A stretch of DNA of 64,000 bases, from assembly GCA_000720805.1 (NCBI GenBank), contig JODI01000058.1:1-64000 (forward strand), written 5' to 3'. The position numbers and the translations under genes are program-made. The notes beneath the pieces are model-generated. The model did not search any database, was not told where the DNA came from, and saw nothing but the letters and a program-made list of their open reading frames with translations. How positions within the stretch are numbered: position 1 is the first letter of the stretch; each line of letters begins with the position of its first letter. The stretch is from Streptomyces violaceoruber. Lineage in GTDB: Bacteria; Actinomycetota; Actinomycetes; Streptomycetales; Streptomycetaceae. This document shows, piece by piece, positions 34,459 to 42,823 of the stretch.

Positions 34459-35472
34459 TCAGACGACGCGCTTGCGGCCCCAGAAGATGATGAACGCCGC
34501 GATGCCGGCGGTCAGGGCCAGCAGGATCGAGGCGCCGAGCCACTGCATACCGGAAAACTGGGACATCGGGATGTAGTCGACCGACCAGCCGACGACCTGC
34601 GCCTTCTCCAGGCAGGCGTTCGTGGCCTTCTCCGTCGCCTCGTTGCAGCTTCCCCAGCCGATGGTGTCGCCCGAGGCCGTGAGGTAGGACTGGTCCACGA
34701 GATAGGCGGTGTCGGGGATGTGCGGATAGGAGTTCTCCCCCGAGACACCGTTGTGGGTGGTGAGCGTGACGGCGTTTCCGAGGGACATCCGGAAGTGCGA
34801 CCAGACCAGCCACAGGGCTGCGGCGAAGCCCAGGGTGACGACCATGGACAGCAGGGTCCGGCGCAGCAGCATGCCGATCGCCGCGCCGGCGACGACATTG
34901 AGCAGGGTGAGCGCCACGGGCATGGGTCCGCTGCTGTCGAAGCCGGCATCAGCGAACCAACTCAGGACGTACGACGATGAATTGACCGGTGACCACCACC
35001 ACGTGAACGCGGCGGAGACCGCCGTGGTGCACACCACGACCACGAGCGCGGTCACACCGAGCTTGGTGGTGAGCCAGCGGACGCGGCTGTCCGACTGCGT
35101 ACTGACGAGCTTGGCGGTGCCGCTCTCCAGGTCGCCGGCGAGCAGGGGCGCACCGATGAAGACACCGATCAGGACGGGCAGGACCTGGACCAGCTGAGCG
35201 ACGGAGTTGAGCGGCGCCTGGTCGAACTTTTCCTCCCAGCCCTCCTTCAGGTGGGGATAGTCGTACCCGTCGAGGTACGTCATCATCTGCTGGCGCTGGT
35301 AGACCATCACCGCGACGGCGATGGCGGCGGCGGCCGCAAGGGTCCAGTAGGCGGCGCGGTGCTGACGCCAGACGAGCCAGTTCATGCCGCCGAGCCGGAG
35401 GCCGCGGCCACGGTCGGCTTCGGTGCGCGCGGAGCCGGAGGAGGTACTGCCGGTGCTGGTCATCGTGCTCAT
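34459..35472 (-). CDS. ABC exporter membrane subunit (ABC-2 type)
   Basis: A 337-residue membrane protein with about six helices: one near 42-58, LVQVLPVLIGVFIGAPLLAGDLESG near 90-115, VTALVVVVCTTAVSAAFTW, LTLLNVVAGAAIGMLLRRTLLSMVV, and a last helix WLGASILLALTAGIAAFIIFWGRKRVV. A large extracytoplasmic loop before the last helix has a Cys pair. It overlaps the ATPase gene by four bases. The arrangement regulator-ATPase-permease resembles the ytr operon of Bacillus, which responds to cell-wall antibiotics and envelope stress; substrate here is unknown. Confidence 0.8.
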   Translation of the reverse strand: MSTMTSTGSTSSGSARTEADRGRGLRLGGMNWLVWRQHRAAYWTLAAAAAIAVAVMVYQRQQMMTYLDGYDYPHLKEGWEEKFDQAPLNSVAQLVQVLPVLIGVFIGAPLLAGDLESGTAKLVSTQSDSRVRWLTTKLGVTALVVVVCTTAVSAAFTWWWSPVNSSSYVLSWFADAGFDSSGPMPVALTLLNVVAGAAIGMLLRRTLLSMVVTLGFAAALWLVWSHFRMSLGNAVTLTTHNGVSGENSYPHIPDTAYLVDQSYLTASGDTIGWGSCNEATEKATNACLEKAQVVGWSVDYIPMSQFSGMQWLGASILLALTAGIAAFIIFWGRKRVV

Positions 35473-36413
35473 GCCGCCACCGCCTGCGGGGCGACGTAGG
35501 AGCTGGGACCGATCAGCGGCGGGGCTTCGGGCGAGCGCAGATAGGCGAGCAGGAGTTCCTCCAGGTTCGGGGTGCTCGCCTGCCAGGGGCCGGTGACCGG
35601 TCCGTCCGGGCGGATCAGCGAGGTGAACTGCCGTCCACTGATACGGGTTTCGACCACGGTGTGGTACGCCAGTTCCGGTGGTGTCCGCCCGTCGGAGTGA
35701 GCCCCGGTCAGCACGGCGTGCGCGGTGCGGAGTTCGTCCACCTCACCGGCCAGCCGCAGCCCGCCGCCCGCGATGACCAGCAGGTAGTCGCAGGTGTTCT
35801 CCAGCTCGGCGAGCATGTGGGTGGACATCAGCACGGTGGTGCCGCGCTCGGCGGCCTCGGCCAGCAGGGTGCCCATCAACTCGTGGCGCACCAGCGGGTC
35901 GAGGTCCGACATCGGCTCGTCGAGGAGCAGCAGGTCGGGGCGCTTGCCGAAGGCGACGGCGAAGGCGACCCGGGTGCGCTGGCCGCCGGAGAGCGTGCCG
36001 ATCTTCGCGTCGAGGGGCACATTGCCCGCGCGGACGATGTTCTCGGCGGCCCGCTGGTCCCAGCCGGGGTTCAGCTCGCGGCCCATTCTCAGGGTCTCGG
36101 CGACGGTGAACCTCCGGAACAGGGGCTTTTCCTGGGCGAGGAACGCGGTACGCCGAGTGGCCTCCGCGGACTCCGGGGCCGCGCCGAACACGCGCAGGGT
36201 GCCGGTGGTCGGCTCCAGCAGGTTGGCGGCGATGGCCATCAGCGTGGTCTTGCCGGCCCCGTTGGGGCCCACCAGACCGCAGATCCGCCCGGCCGGCAGC
36301 CGGAAGGAGCAGTCCTGCAGCGCCCAGCCCCGGCGGTACTTCCGGCCCACCCCGCGAGCCTCTATCGCGGACGTGTCCGCGGACCCCCCGTGGCCCGTCT
36401 CGTAGCTCATCAT
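35469..36413 (-). CDS. ABC transporter ATP-binding protein
   Basis: A 314-residue ATPase. Walker A is GLVGPNGAGKTTLM (about 51-64), the signature is LSGGQRTRVAFAVAFGKRPDLLLLDEP which joins Walker B, and the switch His is in VLMSTHMLAELE. The C-terminal 80 residues form the extension common in drug- or peptide-exporting ABC-2 ATPases. It sits between the GntR regulator and membrane subunit with four-base overlaps on both sides, so the three are one transcript. It powers export of an unidentified compound. Confidence 0.9.
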   Translation of the reverse strand: MMSYETGHGGSADTSAIEARGVGRKYRRGWALQDCSFRLPAGRICGLVGPNGAGKTTLMAIAANLLEPTTGTLRVFGAAPESAEATRRTAFLAQEKPLFRRFTVAETLRMGRELNPGWDQRAAENIVRAGNVPLDAKIGTLSGGQRTRVAFAVAFGKRPDLLLLDEPMSDLDPLVRHELMGTLLAEAAERGTTVLMSTHMLAELENTCDYLLVIAGGGLRLAGEVDELRTAHAVLTGAHSDGRTPPELAYHTVVETRISGRQFTSLIRPDGPVTGPWQASTPNLEELLLAYLRSPEAPPLIGPSSYVAPQAVAA

Positions 36414-36868
36414 GCGTGTCCCCTTGTTCCCATGTTTCCTGTTGTTGCCGCTGTTCCTGTTGTGCGCGCGTGGTCGGCGGCAGGCCCGGTCCCGGCGTAC
36501 CGCTCCTCCATCACCGACGCGACCAGAGCGGTCACGTCGTCCTGCTCGAGACCCGCCTCGCGGGCCCGGTCCATCCAGTCCTCCAGCTCACCGCGCAGCG
36601 GCGAATCAGCCCCCGCCTGCGGACGAGCCAGCGACTGACGTACGAAGGTCCCCACTCCCGGCCGTGCTTCGACCAGGCCCTCCCGCTCCAGTTCGCGGTA
36701 CGCCTTGAGCGTGGTGTTGGGATTGACCGCGGAGGTCTGGGCAACCGCCTTGGCCGTGGGCAACTGGTCCCCGGGCACGAGTACGCCGAGCCGCAGCGCC
36801 TGCTTGGTCTGCTGAACGATCTGCTGATAGGCGGCGACCCCGCTCCGCCTGTCGATGCGGAACTCCAC
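36410..36868 (-). CDS. GntR family regulator, YtrA subfamily
   Basis: A 152-residue repressor. The winged helix-turn-helix (about 8-78) reads GVAAYQQIVQQTKQALRLGVLVPGDQLPTAKAVAQTSAVNPNTTLKAYRELEREGLVEARPGVGTFV. Only a short helical C-terminal tail follows, as in YtrA-type regulators that bind as small dimers. It starts at a GTG. A perfect 16-bp palindrome sits 16 bases upstream of that start, almost certainly its own operator, so the operon is autoregulated. It is the first gene of the three-gene ABC operon. Confidence 0.9.
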   Translation of the reverse strand: MEFRIDRRSGVAAYQQIVQQTKQALRLGVLVPGDQLPTAKAVAQTSAVNPNTTLKAYRELEREGLVEARPGVGTFVRQSLARPQAGADSPLRGELEDWMDRAREAGLEQDDVTALVASVMEERYAGTGPAADHARTTGTAATTGNMGTRGHA

Positions 36869-36884
36869 CCCTTCACCACCATTT

Positions 36885-36900
36885 CACTAGTCGACTAGTG
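36885..36900. promoter_or_regulatory. GntR/YtrA operator palindrome
   Basis: CACTAGTCGACTAGTG is a perfect palindrome, extended by flanking matching bases (TTTC / GGAA imperfect). It lies in the promoter of the ABC operon it most likely controls. Such inverted repeats are typical of YtrA-subfamily sites. Confidence 0.75.
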
Positions 36901-37108
36901 GAATGATGATGGAGGGCGGATCGCGCGTTGTCAAAGCCCACCGGCCGGGGCGCTGGTGACGTGGCCGAACGCGTTGCCCGCGGCGGGGTGCCGGCGCCAG
37001 AACGGGCGTTGCGGCATCGCTGCCCCGGCGGATGCCCGGGCGAGGTGGTACCGCCCCCGCCTGCTCCACTGGATCGGTGTTCTCTTCGCGACGTCGGGGC
37101 GCCAGACT

Positions 37109-37843
37109 GTGAGGGTGAATTCCGATCTTTACCCCGACCTGGTTGCCGCGGGCGGCCTGGCCGCCGCGCTGGAGCAGATGGCGTCCGGCCTCGGTGTCGA
37201 TCTCACGGTGGTTCCACTCGACGGCGGATCCCTCGTCACGGCAGGCATCGCCTCCTCGGTCCCGGGCCGAAAGCCGCTGTGCGTCCACATCGGAGCGGAG
37301 AGCCGATGGTTCAGTGTCTCCGGCTGGAGCCAGGGGATCGAACTCGTCACCGGCTCAACGCCGGACCTGGGAGATGTCGTCAGGGCTGGTGCGGCGTGGA
37401 GGGAGGCCGGCAGCCTGCGGGAGGTGCGGGCGGGCCTTCCGTTTCTGCACTCCAGTGAGCGTGCCGAGGCCCATGAACGCGGGCCGGCCGCGGTGCTGGA
37501 GCTGCAATGGCGGGCGATGCGGGAGCAGGCGGCCACGGCTCCGGCTTTCCATGAGTTCGCCGAACTCGTGGAAGCGAGTCACGCCGAGCCACGGCTGCGA
37601 CAGCTCTACGTGTTTTCCAGCCACTGGACGCTCGGCTTCAGCTCCTGCACCGGATTTCCGTTCCGTGTGGAAGTGGCCATTGCCCCGTCACACAAGGGCA
37701 GCTCGTTCCGCGTGATGAAGCATCCCCACGCCGCAGCAGTCGGTGAGGCCGCCACAGCCGAGGAGGCCGTCGCCTTGGCTGTGTCCCACCTCCCCGCCGG
37801 CCTCGGCCGGGCCGCCGAGGGAACGGCCGAGGACAATGAATGA
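37109..37843 (+). CDS. DUF6193-like protein
   Basis: A 244-residue soluble protein. Start chosen at GTG in GTGAGGGTGAAT because the frame upstream codes for an unlikely Arg/Cys-rich stretch; a second GTG six bases on is equally possible. Features include an N-terminal segment DLYPDLVAAGGLAAALEQMASGLGVDL, a middle part LVTGSTPDLGDVVRAGAAWREAGSLREVRAGLPFL, and a C-terminal module RLRQLYVFSSHWTLGFSSCTGFPF. This order matches my memory of the DUF6193 family, sometimes labelled natural-product biosynthesis proteins without known activity. It is not part of an evident biosynthetic cluster. Decayed DNA begins directly downstream. Confidence 0.55.
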   Translation: MRVNSDLYPDLVAAGGLAAALEQMASGLGVDLTVVPLDGGSLVTAGIASSVPGRKPLCVHIGAESRWFSVSGWSQGIELVTGSTPDLGDVVRAGAAWREAGSLREVRAGLPFLHSSERAEAHERGPAAVLELQWRAMREQAATAPAFHEFAELVEASHAEPRLRQLYVFSSHWTLGFSSCTGFPFRVEVAIAPSHKGSSFRVMKHPHAAAVGEAATAEEAVALAVSHLPAGLGRAAEGTAEDNE

Positions 37844-37913
37844 CGCGCACGAACGTGGTCGCCGAACTCGCCGCCGCCGAAGGGGCTTTGAGGCGGATCG
37901 GCGAGCAGCTAGT

Positions 37914-38030
37914 GCCGGCCCGGACGGCGTCCGGGGCGGACGGCGTTGCCTCGTCGAGCGTGACCGCTCCGGCCCTCACGTTCGCCTCCAGGTGTTCGGC
38001 GTCGGCCGTGCCGGGGATCAGCAACACGTT
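37914..38030 (-). pseudogene. C-terminal relic of an aldo/keto reductase
   Basis: The minus strand encodes NVLLIPGTADAEHLEANVRAGAVTLDEA, closely resembling the last conserved block of aldo/keto reductases (usually VLPIPGTSS..HLEENV). No upstream barrel or cofactor residues are found in the same frame; neighbouring frames are broken. It is a fragment inside a decayed region. Confidence 0.5.
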
Positions 38031-38278
38031 CGGGACCGAACAACTCCTCGACCTGATCGTCGACGCGCTGCGCCCGGCCCTCGAGCCGAAGGGCCGGTAA
38101 CGCCCGTCGAAGGCACGGGAAGCGCGGCGCCCACCCGGGTGCCGTCGGCCGCTCGGGCCGAAGCCTCCGCTGCGACGTCGTCAGCGGACGTTCGGAGGGC
38201 AGGTGTGTCCTGGTGGACGGCGAGGCCACGCTCCGCCGCACCAGCGTGCGCGGAGCTCCGCCGGTGGCCGGTGGCCGG

Positions 38279-38389
38279 TGGCGTCCCGGCGCCCGGCACG
38301 ACCGGCGCCAGGTTCGGCGTCAGCTCGTCGACCAGCCCGGCGCCCCGGGCCGACCCGTCGGTGGCGCCGCCGCCCATGAGGACGACATC
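38279..38389 (-). pseudogene. Relic of a dihydrofolate reductase/RibD-C family protein
   Basis: The minus strand reads DVVLMGGGATDGSARGAGLVDEL followed by PNLAPVVPGAGTP, which corresponds to the conserved C-terminal part of DHFR-like (RibD C-terminal) proteins. The rest of the domain is missing and frames before and after are incoherent. It is a fragment with no functional capacity. Confidence 0.5.
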
Positions 38390-38583
38390 GCCCCTGCGAC
38401 TTCAAGTTGCCGCAGGCTCCGTGGGGCTGACGCGACCACCCGCCTGCCATGGGCGCGGAGCCGGGCGATCGCCGGCTCCGCGTCTGTACGCGCGGGCACT
38501 CGGCACATTGCCCCGGCGCGGACGTGAGCGGTACGGGCAGCGAGAATCCACGCAACACGACGACACAGCCGAGGGAGAATGGC

Positions 38584-38849
38584 GTGAACAGACAGGTCCC
38601 GCGCGGCGCCACGGTCCTGTATGCGATATCCGCGACCTGCGCGGCCATAGGCGCCCTCCTGTGGGTGCGCGACCGGACCAGCTCGCCCCCAGGGTCTACG
38701 GGTCCTACCTGGCCGCCGATGGCTACACCTCGTCAGCTTGGCGGGTGTGGTCGCTCGCGGTGCCGGAAGGACGTCTCGGCCTGTACCTCATCGCGGCCGG
38801 GCTGGTGCTGGCTGTGGCGGCGCGCCTGTTCTCCATCCGGCGTGATTGA
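38584..38849 (+). pseudogene. Small two-helix membrane protein with a -1 frameshift
   Basis: A GTG with GGGAGAA upstream starts VNRQVPRGATVLYAISATCAAIGALLWVRDRTSS, one membrane helix. The continuation YGSYLAADGYTSSAWRVWSL plus a second helix LGLYLIAAGLVLAVAARLFSIRRD lies in another frame. The two join cleanly if one C is added to the run of five C at 38686-38690. Restored, the product would be about 88 residues. It may be a recent mutation, a sequencing error in a homopolymer, or a slippage site. Function is not recognised. Confidence 0.55.
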
Positions 38850-38959
38850 ACCGCGCCACCGCCCGGACATGGGCAGGGCCGCACCCGGCAGGCCCGGCGC
38901 CGGACCCACCGTCGTGGCGAGTTGACCGTGCCGGTGGTGGACGGCGTACGACGGGACGG

Positions 38960-40483
38960 CTACGCCGCGCCGCCGTTCGGCCGCTTCGCCGCCTCGCCGG
39001 CCGTGGCCGCCTCGCGTCGGCCGAGCAGGCTGTGGCCGCGGCCGTAGAGGAAGTAGACGACGAAACCGATCACCATCCAGATGCCGAAGCGCAGCCAGGT
39101 CTCGGCGGGCAGGTTCAGCATCAGCCAGAGGGAGGCGCACACCGACAGGACGGGCAGGAACGGCATCCACGGTGTACGGAAGGAGCGGGGCAGGTCGGGG
39201 CGGGTCCGGCGCAGGATGATCACGCCGATCGCGACGACCACGAAGGCGAACAGGGTGCCGATGTTCACCAGTTCCGCCAGTTCGCTGAGGCTGGTGAAGC
39301 CGGCCAGGACCGCGATGATGACACCGAGCAGGATGGTCGGCCGGTGCGGGGTCCTGAACCGCGGGTGGACGTGCGAGAAGAAGGTGGGCAGGAGTCCGTC
39401 CCGGCTCATCGCGAAGAACACCCGGGTCTGGCCGAGAAGAAGGATCATGCAGACCGTCGTCAGGCCGACGGCGGCGCCGAAGCTGATGAACCCCGCGAAC
39501 CAGGGATGCCCGGTGGCCTTGAAAGCGTCGGCGAGCGGAGCGTTCACGGACAGCTTGGTGTAGTGCTCCATGCCCGTCACGACGATCGAAACCGCGACGT
39601 ACAGGACGGTGCAGATGAACAGCGAACCGAGGATGCCGCGCGGCATGTCCCGCTGCGGGTTCCTGGTCTCCTCGGCCGCCGTGGCCACCACGTCGAAGCC
39701 GATGAAGGCGAAGAACACGACGGAGGCCGCGGTGAAGATGCCCATCACACCGAAGTTGGCGGGCGCCCAGCCGAACATCAGCTGGATCAGCGGGGACTTG
39801 AGACCCTCGCCGGCCGGGACCTCCTGCGCCTTCGGGATGAACGGGTGGTAGTTGTCGCCGGTGACGAAGAAGGCGCCCGCGATGACCACGGTCAGGACGA
39901 CGGTCACCTTGACGGCGACCACCACGGCCGTGACCCGCGCGGAGAGCTTCGTGCCGACCACGAGGACGGCGGTGAGCAGCAGGACGAGGGCGGCGGCGAG
40001 GATGTCGAAGCCGAAGCCGTCCGCGCCCTCTCTTCCACTGAGCGAGGCCGGCAGGTGCCAGCCCACGTTGTCCAGGAGGGAGGCGATGTAGCCGGACCAG
40101 CCCACCGCGACCACCGCGGTGCCGAGCGCGAACTCCAGGACCAGGTCCCAGCCGATGATCCAGGCGGGCAGTTCACCGAGGGAGGCGTACGAGAAGGTGT
40201 ACGCGGAGCCGGCCACCGGGACGGTGGAGGCGAACTCGGCGTAGCAGAGCGCGGCGAGCGCGCAGACGACGCCGGCCACGACGAAGGCCAGGGCGACGGC
40301 GGGGCCGGCGTTGTTCTTGGCCACCGTGCCGGTCAGGACGAAGATGCCGGTGCCGATGATGACGCCGACGCCGAAGACGGTCAGATCCAGCGCGGACAGG
40401 GATTTCTTGAGGGCGTGATCGGACTCCTCGGTATCGAGGATGGACTGCTCTACGTTCTTCGTCCGGAAGAGGGTGCTGCTCAT
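38960..40483 (-). CDS. Amino acid permease, cationic amino acid transporter (CAT) type
   Basis: A 507-residue APC-superfamily transporter with about 12 to 14 helices. The N-terminus ALKKSLSALDLTVFGVGVIIGTGIFVLTG (about 24-52) carries the substrate-site G-x-G-T-G-I-F motif. EFASTVPVAGSAYTFSYASLGELPAWIIGWDLVLEFALG follows, then FFAFIGFDVVATAAEETRNPQRDMPRGILGS in the middle. It probably imports basic or other amino acids by proton or sodium coupling. The ATG is preceded by GGGAGG. It stands alone, downstream of dxs on the same strand but separated by a terminator hairpin and an interspersed repeat. Confidence 0.9.
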   Translation of the reverse strand: MSSTLFRTKNVEQSILDTEESDHALKKSLSALDLTVFGVGVIIGTGIFVLTGTVAKNNAGPAVALAFVVAGVVCALAALCYAEFASTVPVAGSAYTFSYASLGELPAWIIGWDLVLEFALGTAVVAVGWSGYIASLLDNVGWHLPASLSGREGADGFGFDILAAALVLLLTAVLVVGTKLSARVTAVVVAVKVTVVLTVVIAGAFFVTGDNYHPFIPKAQEVPAGEGLKSPLIQLMFGWAPANFGVMGIFTAASVVFFAFIGFDVVATAAEETRNPQRDMPRGILGSLFICTVLYVAVSIVVTGMEHYTKLSVNAPLADAFKATGHPWFAGFISFGAAVGLTTVCMILLLGQTRVFFAMSRDGLLPTFFSHVHPRFRTPHRPTILLGVIIAVLAGFTSLSELAELVNIGTLFAFVVVAIGVIILRRTRPDLPRSFRTPWMPFLPVLSVCASLWLMLNLPAETWLRFGIWMVIGFVVYFLYGRGHSLLGRREAATAGEAAKRPNGGAA

Positions 40484-40532
40484 GGATACCTCCCACGCTG
40501 TGTCGTCCTCGACATGATCGAGAGGGGGCGAT

Positions 40533-40572
40533 GGGGGGTCCCCCCGGTCGAGCGAAGCCGAGATTGGGGGAG
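40533..40572. repeat. Streptomyces interspersed GC-rich repeat
   Basis: A stretch reading GGTCCCCCCGGTCGAGCGA followed by AGCCGAGATTGGGGGAG can fold on itself (GGGGG/CCCCC). A related copy sits in the dxs 3' coding end (40723-40752), and similar elements recur in Streptomyces genomes from memory. It lies in the 5' leader of the permease gene. Confidence 0.55.
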
Positions 40573-40600
40573 CGTATGCCCCGGCGCGGGCGGATTCACG

Positions 40601-40650
40601 CGAACGGGCCGGTAAGACCACTGTGAGGAGCGGTCCCACCGGCCCGTTCG
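40601..40650 (-). terminator. Terminator hairpin downstream of dxs
   Basis: Perfect 13-bp stem CGAACGGGCCGGT / ACCGGCCCGTTCG separated by a 24-base loop, ending 20 bases from the dxs stop codon. Confidence 0.65.
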
Positions 40651-40670
40651 GCGGGTCGGTCGCGGGTGGG

Positions 40671-42635
40671 TCAGTCGCGGGCCGACTCCACCGAGTCGAC
40701 CCCGGCCGCCGGGCTGCCGATGGAGGTCCCCCCGCCCGAGCGGAGCCGGGCGTGCGGAAGGCCGTCCAGCTTGGAGACCAGGCCGGTGACCTGCCGGGCG
40801 ATGTCCGGCGCGGTCAGCCCGATCTCGGCCATCACCTCGGCGCGGGAGGCGTGGTCGAGGAAGCGCGGCGGGATGCCGAAGTCGCGCAGCGGTACGTCGA
40901 CGCCCGCGTCCCGCAGGGCCTGCGCGATCGCCGAGCCGACGCCGCCGACCCGGGAGTTGTCCTCCACCGTGACGACCACGCGGTGCCGCTCCGCGAGGGG
41001 GGCCATGGCCTCGTCGACGGGCTTGACCCAGCGCGGGTCGACGACGGTGGTGGAGATGCCCTGCTTGTCCAGCAGGCCGGCGATCTCCAGGCACATCGGG
41101 GCGAGGGCGCCCACGGAGACGAGGAGTACGTCGGGGGTGTCGGTGCCCGGCTCACGCAGGAGGTCCATGCCGCCGACGCGTCCCACGGCGGCGACGGCGG
41201 GGCCGACGGCACCCTTCGAGAAGCGGACCACGGTCGGCGCGTCCTCGACGGCGACGGCCTCCCGCAGCTGCGCGCGGACCTGGTCGGCGTCGCGCGGGGC
41301 GGCCAGCCTCAGGCCCGGCACGACCTGAAGGATGGACATGTCCCACATGCCGTTGTGGGAAGCGCCGTCGGTGCCGGTGATGCCGGCCCGGTCCAGTACG
41401 AACGTCACACCGCACTTGTGCAGGGCGACATCCATGAGGACCTGGTCGAAGGCACGGTTGAGGAAGGTGGCGTACACCGCGAACACCGGATGGAGTCCGC
41501 CCGTGGCGAGGCCCGCCGCGGAGACGGCGCCGTGCTGCTCGGCGATGCCGACGTCGTAGATGCGGTCCGGGAAGGCGTCCGCGAACTTCTTCAGGCCGAC
41601 GGGCTGCAGCATCGCCGCGGTGATGGCGACGATGTCCTCACGCTCCTTGCCGAGCTTGACCATCTCGTCGCCGAAGACGGAGGTCCAGTCGGCGCCCGAG
41701 GCCTTGATCGGCAGGCCGGTGTCCGGGTGGATGGGGCCGATGCCGTGGAAGCGGTCGGCCTCGTCCTGGAGGGCGGGCTGGTAGCCGCGGCCCTTCTCGG
41801 TGAGGCAGTGCACGATGACCGGGCCGCCGAAGCGCTTCGCGCGGGCCAGCGCGGACTCCAGGGCCTCGATGTCGTGGCCGTCGATCGGACCGACGTACTT
41901 CAGTCCCAGGTCCTCGAACATGCCCTGGGGCGCGATGAAGTCCTTGAAGCCCTTCTTGGCGCCGTGCAGGGTCTCGTACAGCGGCCTGCCGACGACGGGC
42001 GTCCGCTCCAGTACTTCCTTCGTGCGGGCGAGGAACCGCTCGTAGCCGTCGGTGGTCCGCAGCGTCGCGAGGTGGTTGGCGAGGCCGCCGATGGTCGGCG
42101 CGTACGAGCGCTCGTTGTCGTTGACGACGATGACCAGCGGACGGTCCTTGGCGTCGGCGATGTTGTTGAGGGCCTCCCAGGCCATGCCGCCGGTGAGGGC
42201 GCCGTCACCGATCACGGCGACCACGTGGTCGTCGCGGTCGAGGACCTGGTTGGCCTTGGCGATGCCGTCGGCCCAGCCGAGGACCGTGGAGGCGTGGCTG
42301 TTCTCGATGACGTCGTGCTCGGACTCGGCCTGCGCGGGATAGCCGGACAGTCCGCCCTTCATCTTCAGCCGGGAGAAGTCCTGACGCCCGGTGAGGAGCT
42401 TGTGGACGTAGGACTGGTGTCCGGTGTCCCAGAGCACCTTGTCCTTGGGTGAGTGGAACACCCGGTGCAGGGCGATGGTGAGCTCGACCACGCCCAGGTT
42501 GGGGCCGAGGTGGCCGCCGGTCTTGGAGACGGCTGCGACGAGGAAGCTGCGGATCTCCTCGGCCAGCTGGTCCAGCTCCTCCAGGCTGAGCCGGTCCAGA
42601 TCGCGCGGTCCCCTGATGCGGGTCAGCAGCGGCAC
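40671..42635 (-). CDS. dxs: 1-deoxy-D-xylulose-5-phosphate synthase
   Basis: A 654-residue thiamine-diphosphate enzyme that condenses pyruvate and glyceraldehyde 3-phosphate, the first step of the MEP isoprenoid pathway. The N-terminal motif [21 protein letters not shown], catalytic-loop [15 protein letters not shown], the ThDP motif [17 protein letters not shown] through VVNDNE (about 150-180), and the transketolase pyrimidine domain with [15 protein letters not shown] are all intact. The GTG follows AAGGAGG. The extreme C-terminus ([15 protein letters not shown]) is encoded by a copy of an interspersed repeat and is longer than in other Dxs proteins. A terminator separates it from the permease gene. 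Confidence 0.95.
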   Translation of the reverse strand: MPLLTRIRGPRDLDRLSLEELDQLAEEIRSFLVAAVSKTGGHLGPNLGVVELTIALHRVFHSPKDKVLWDTGHQSYVHKLLTGRQDFSRLKMKGGLSGYPAQAESEHDVIENSHASTVLGWADGIAKANQVLDRDDHVVAVIGDGALTGGMAWEALNNIADAKDRPLVIVVNDNERSYAPTIGGLANHLATLRTTDGYERFLARTKEVLERTPVVGRPLYETLHGAKKGFKDFIAPQGMFEDLGLKYVGPIDGHDIEALESALARAKRFGGPVIVHCLTEKGRGYQPALQDEADRFHGIGPIHPDTGLPIKASGADWTSVFGDEMVKLGKEREDIVAITAAMLQPVGLKKFADAFPDRIYDVGIAEQHGAVSAAGLATGGLHPVFAVYATFLNRAFDQVLMDVALHKCGVTFVLDRAGITGTDGASHNGMWDMSILQVVPGLRLAAPRDADQVRAQLREAVAVEDAPTVVRFSKGAVGPAVAAVGRVGGMDLLREPGTDTPDVLLVSVGALAPMCLEIAGLLDKQGISTTVVDPRWVKPVDEAMAPLAERHRVVVTVEDNSRVGGVGSAIAQALRDAGVDVPLRDFGIPPRFLDHASRAEVMAEIGLTAPDIARQVTGLVSKLDGLPHARLRSGGGTSIGSPAAGVDSVESARD

Positions 42636-42777
42636 CCGTGCCTCCTTGCAGTAGAGCTGATCGAGCTGTTGCCGGGCGTGTCGAGTCTAATGTTCCGGCT
42701 TTGTGCCCGAAGCCCGGGCACTGCGTCATTGGTCACGCGATCGGCTGTACCCAGGATGTGCCGTCCCTACGACACGA

Positions 42778-42810
42778 CTGTGCCCGGCACCTGAAAGGCG
42801 CCGGGCACAG
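42778..42810 (-). terminator. Terminator of the xylFGH operon
   Basis: Perfect 11-bp stem CTGTGCCCGGC / GCCGGGCACAG with an 11-base loop, 14 bases downstream of the xylH stop. Confidence 0.75.
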
Positions 42811-42823
42811 TGACTGGGGACAA

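Noticed and set aside
37840..38100. An 86-codon plus-strand frame with an ATGA overlap to the DUF6193-like gene
   Set aside because: Lies across the minus-strand reductase relic, lacks motifs, and the overlap seems coincidental.
38846..40615. Long plus-strand frame opposite the amino-acid permease
   Set aside because: Composition is Asp/Glu/Arg/Gly-rich with no domain; the minus-strand permease is unequivocal.
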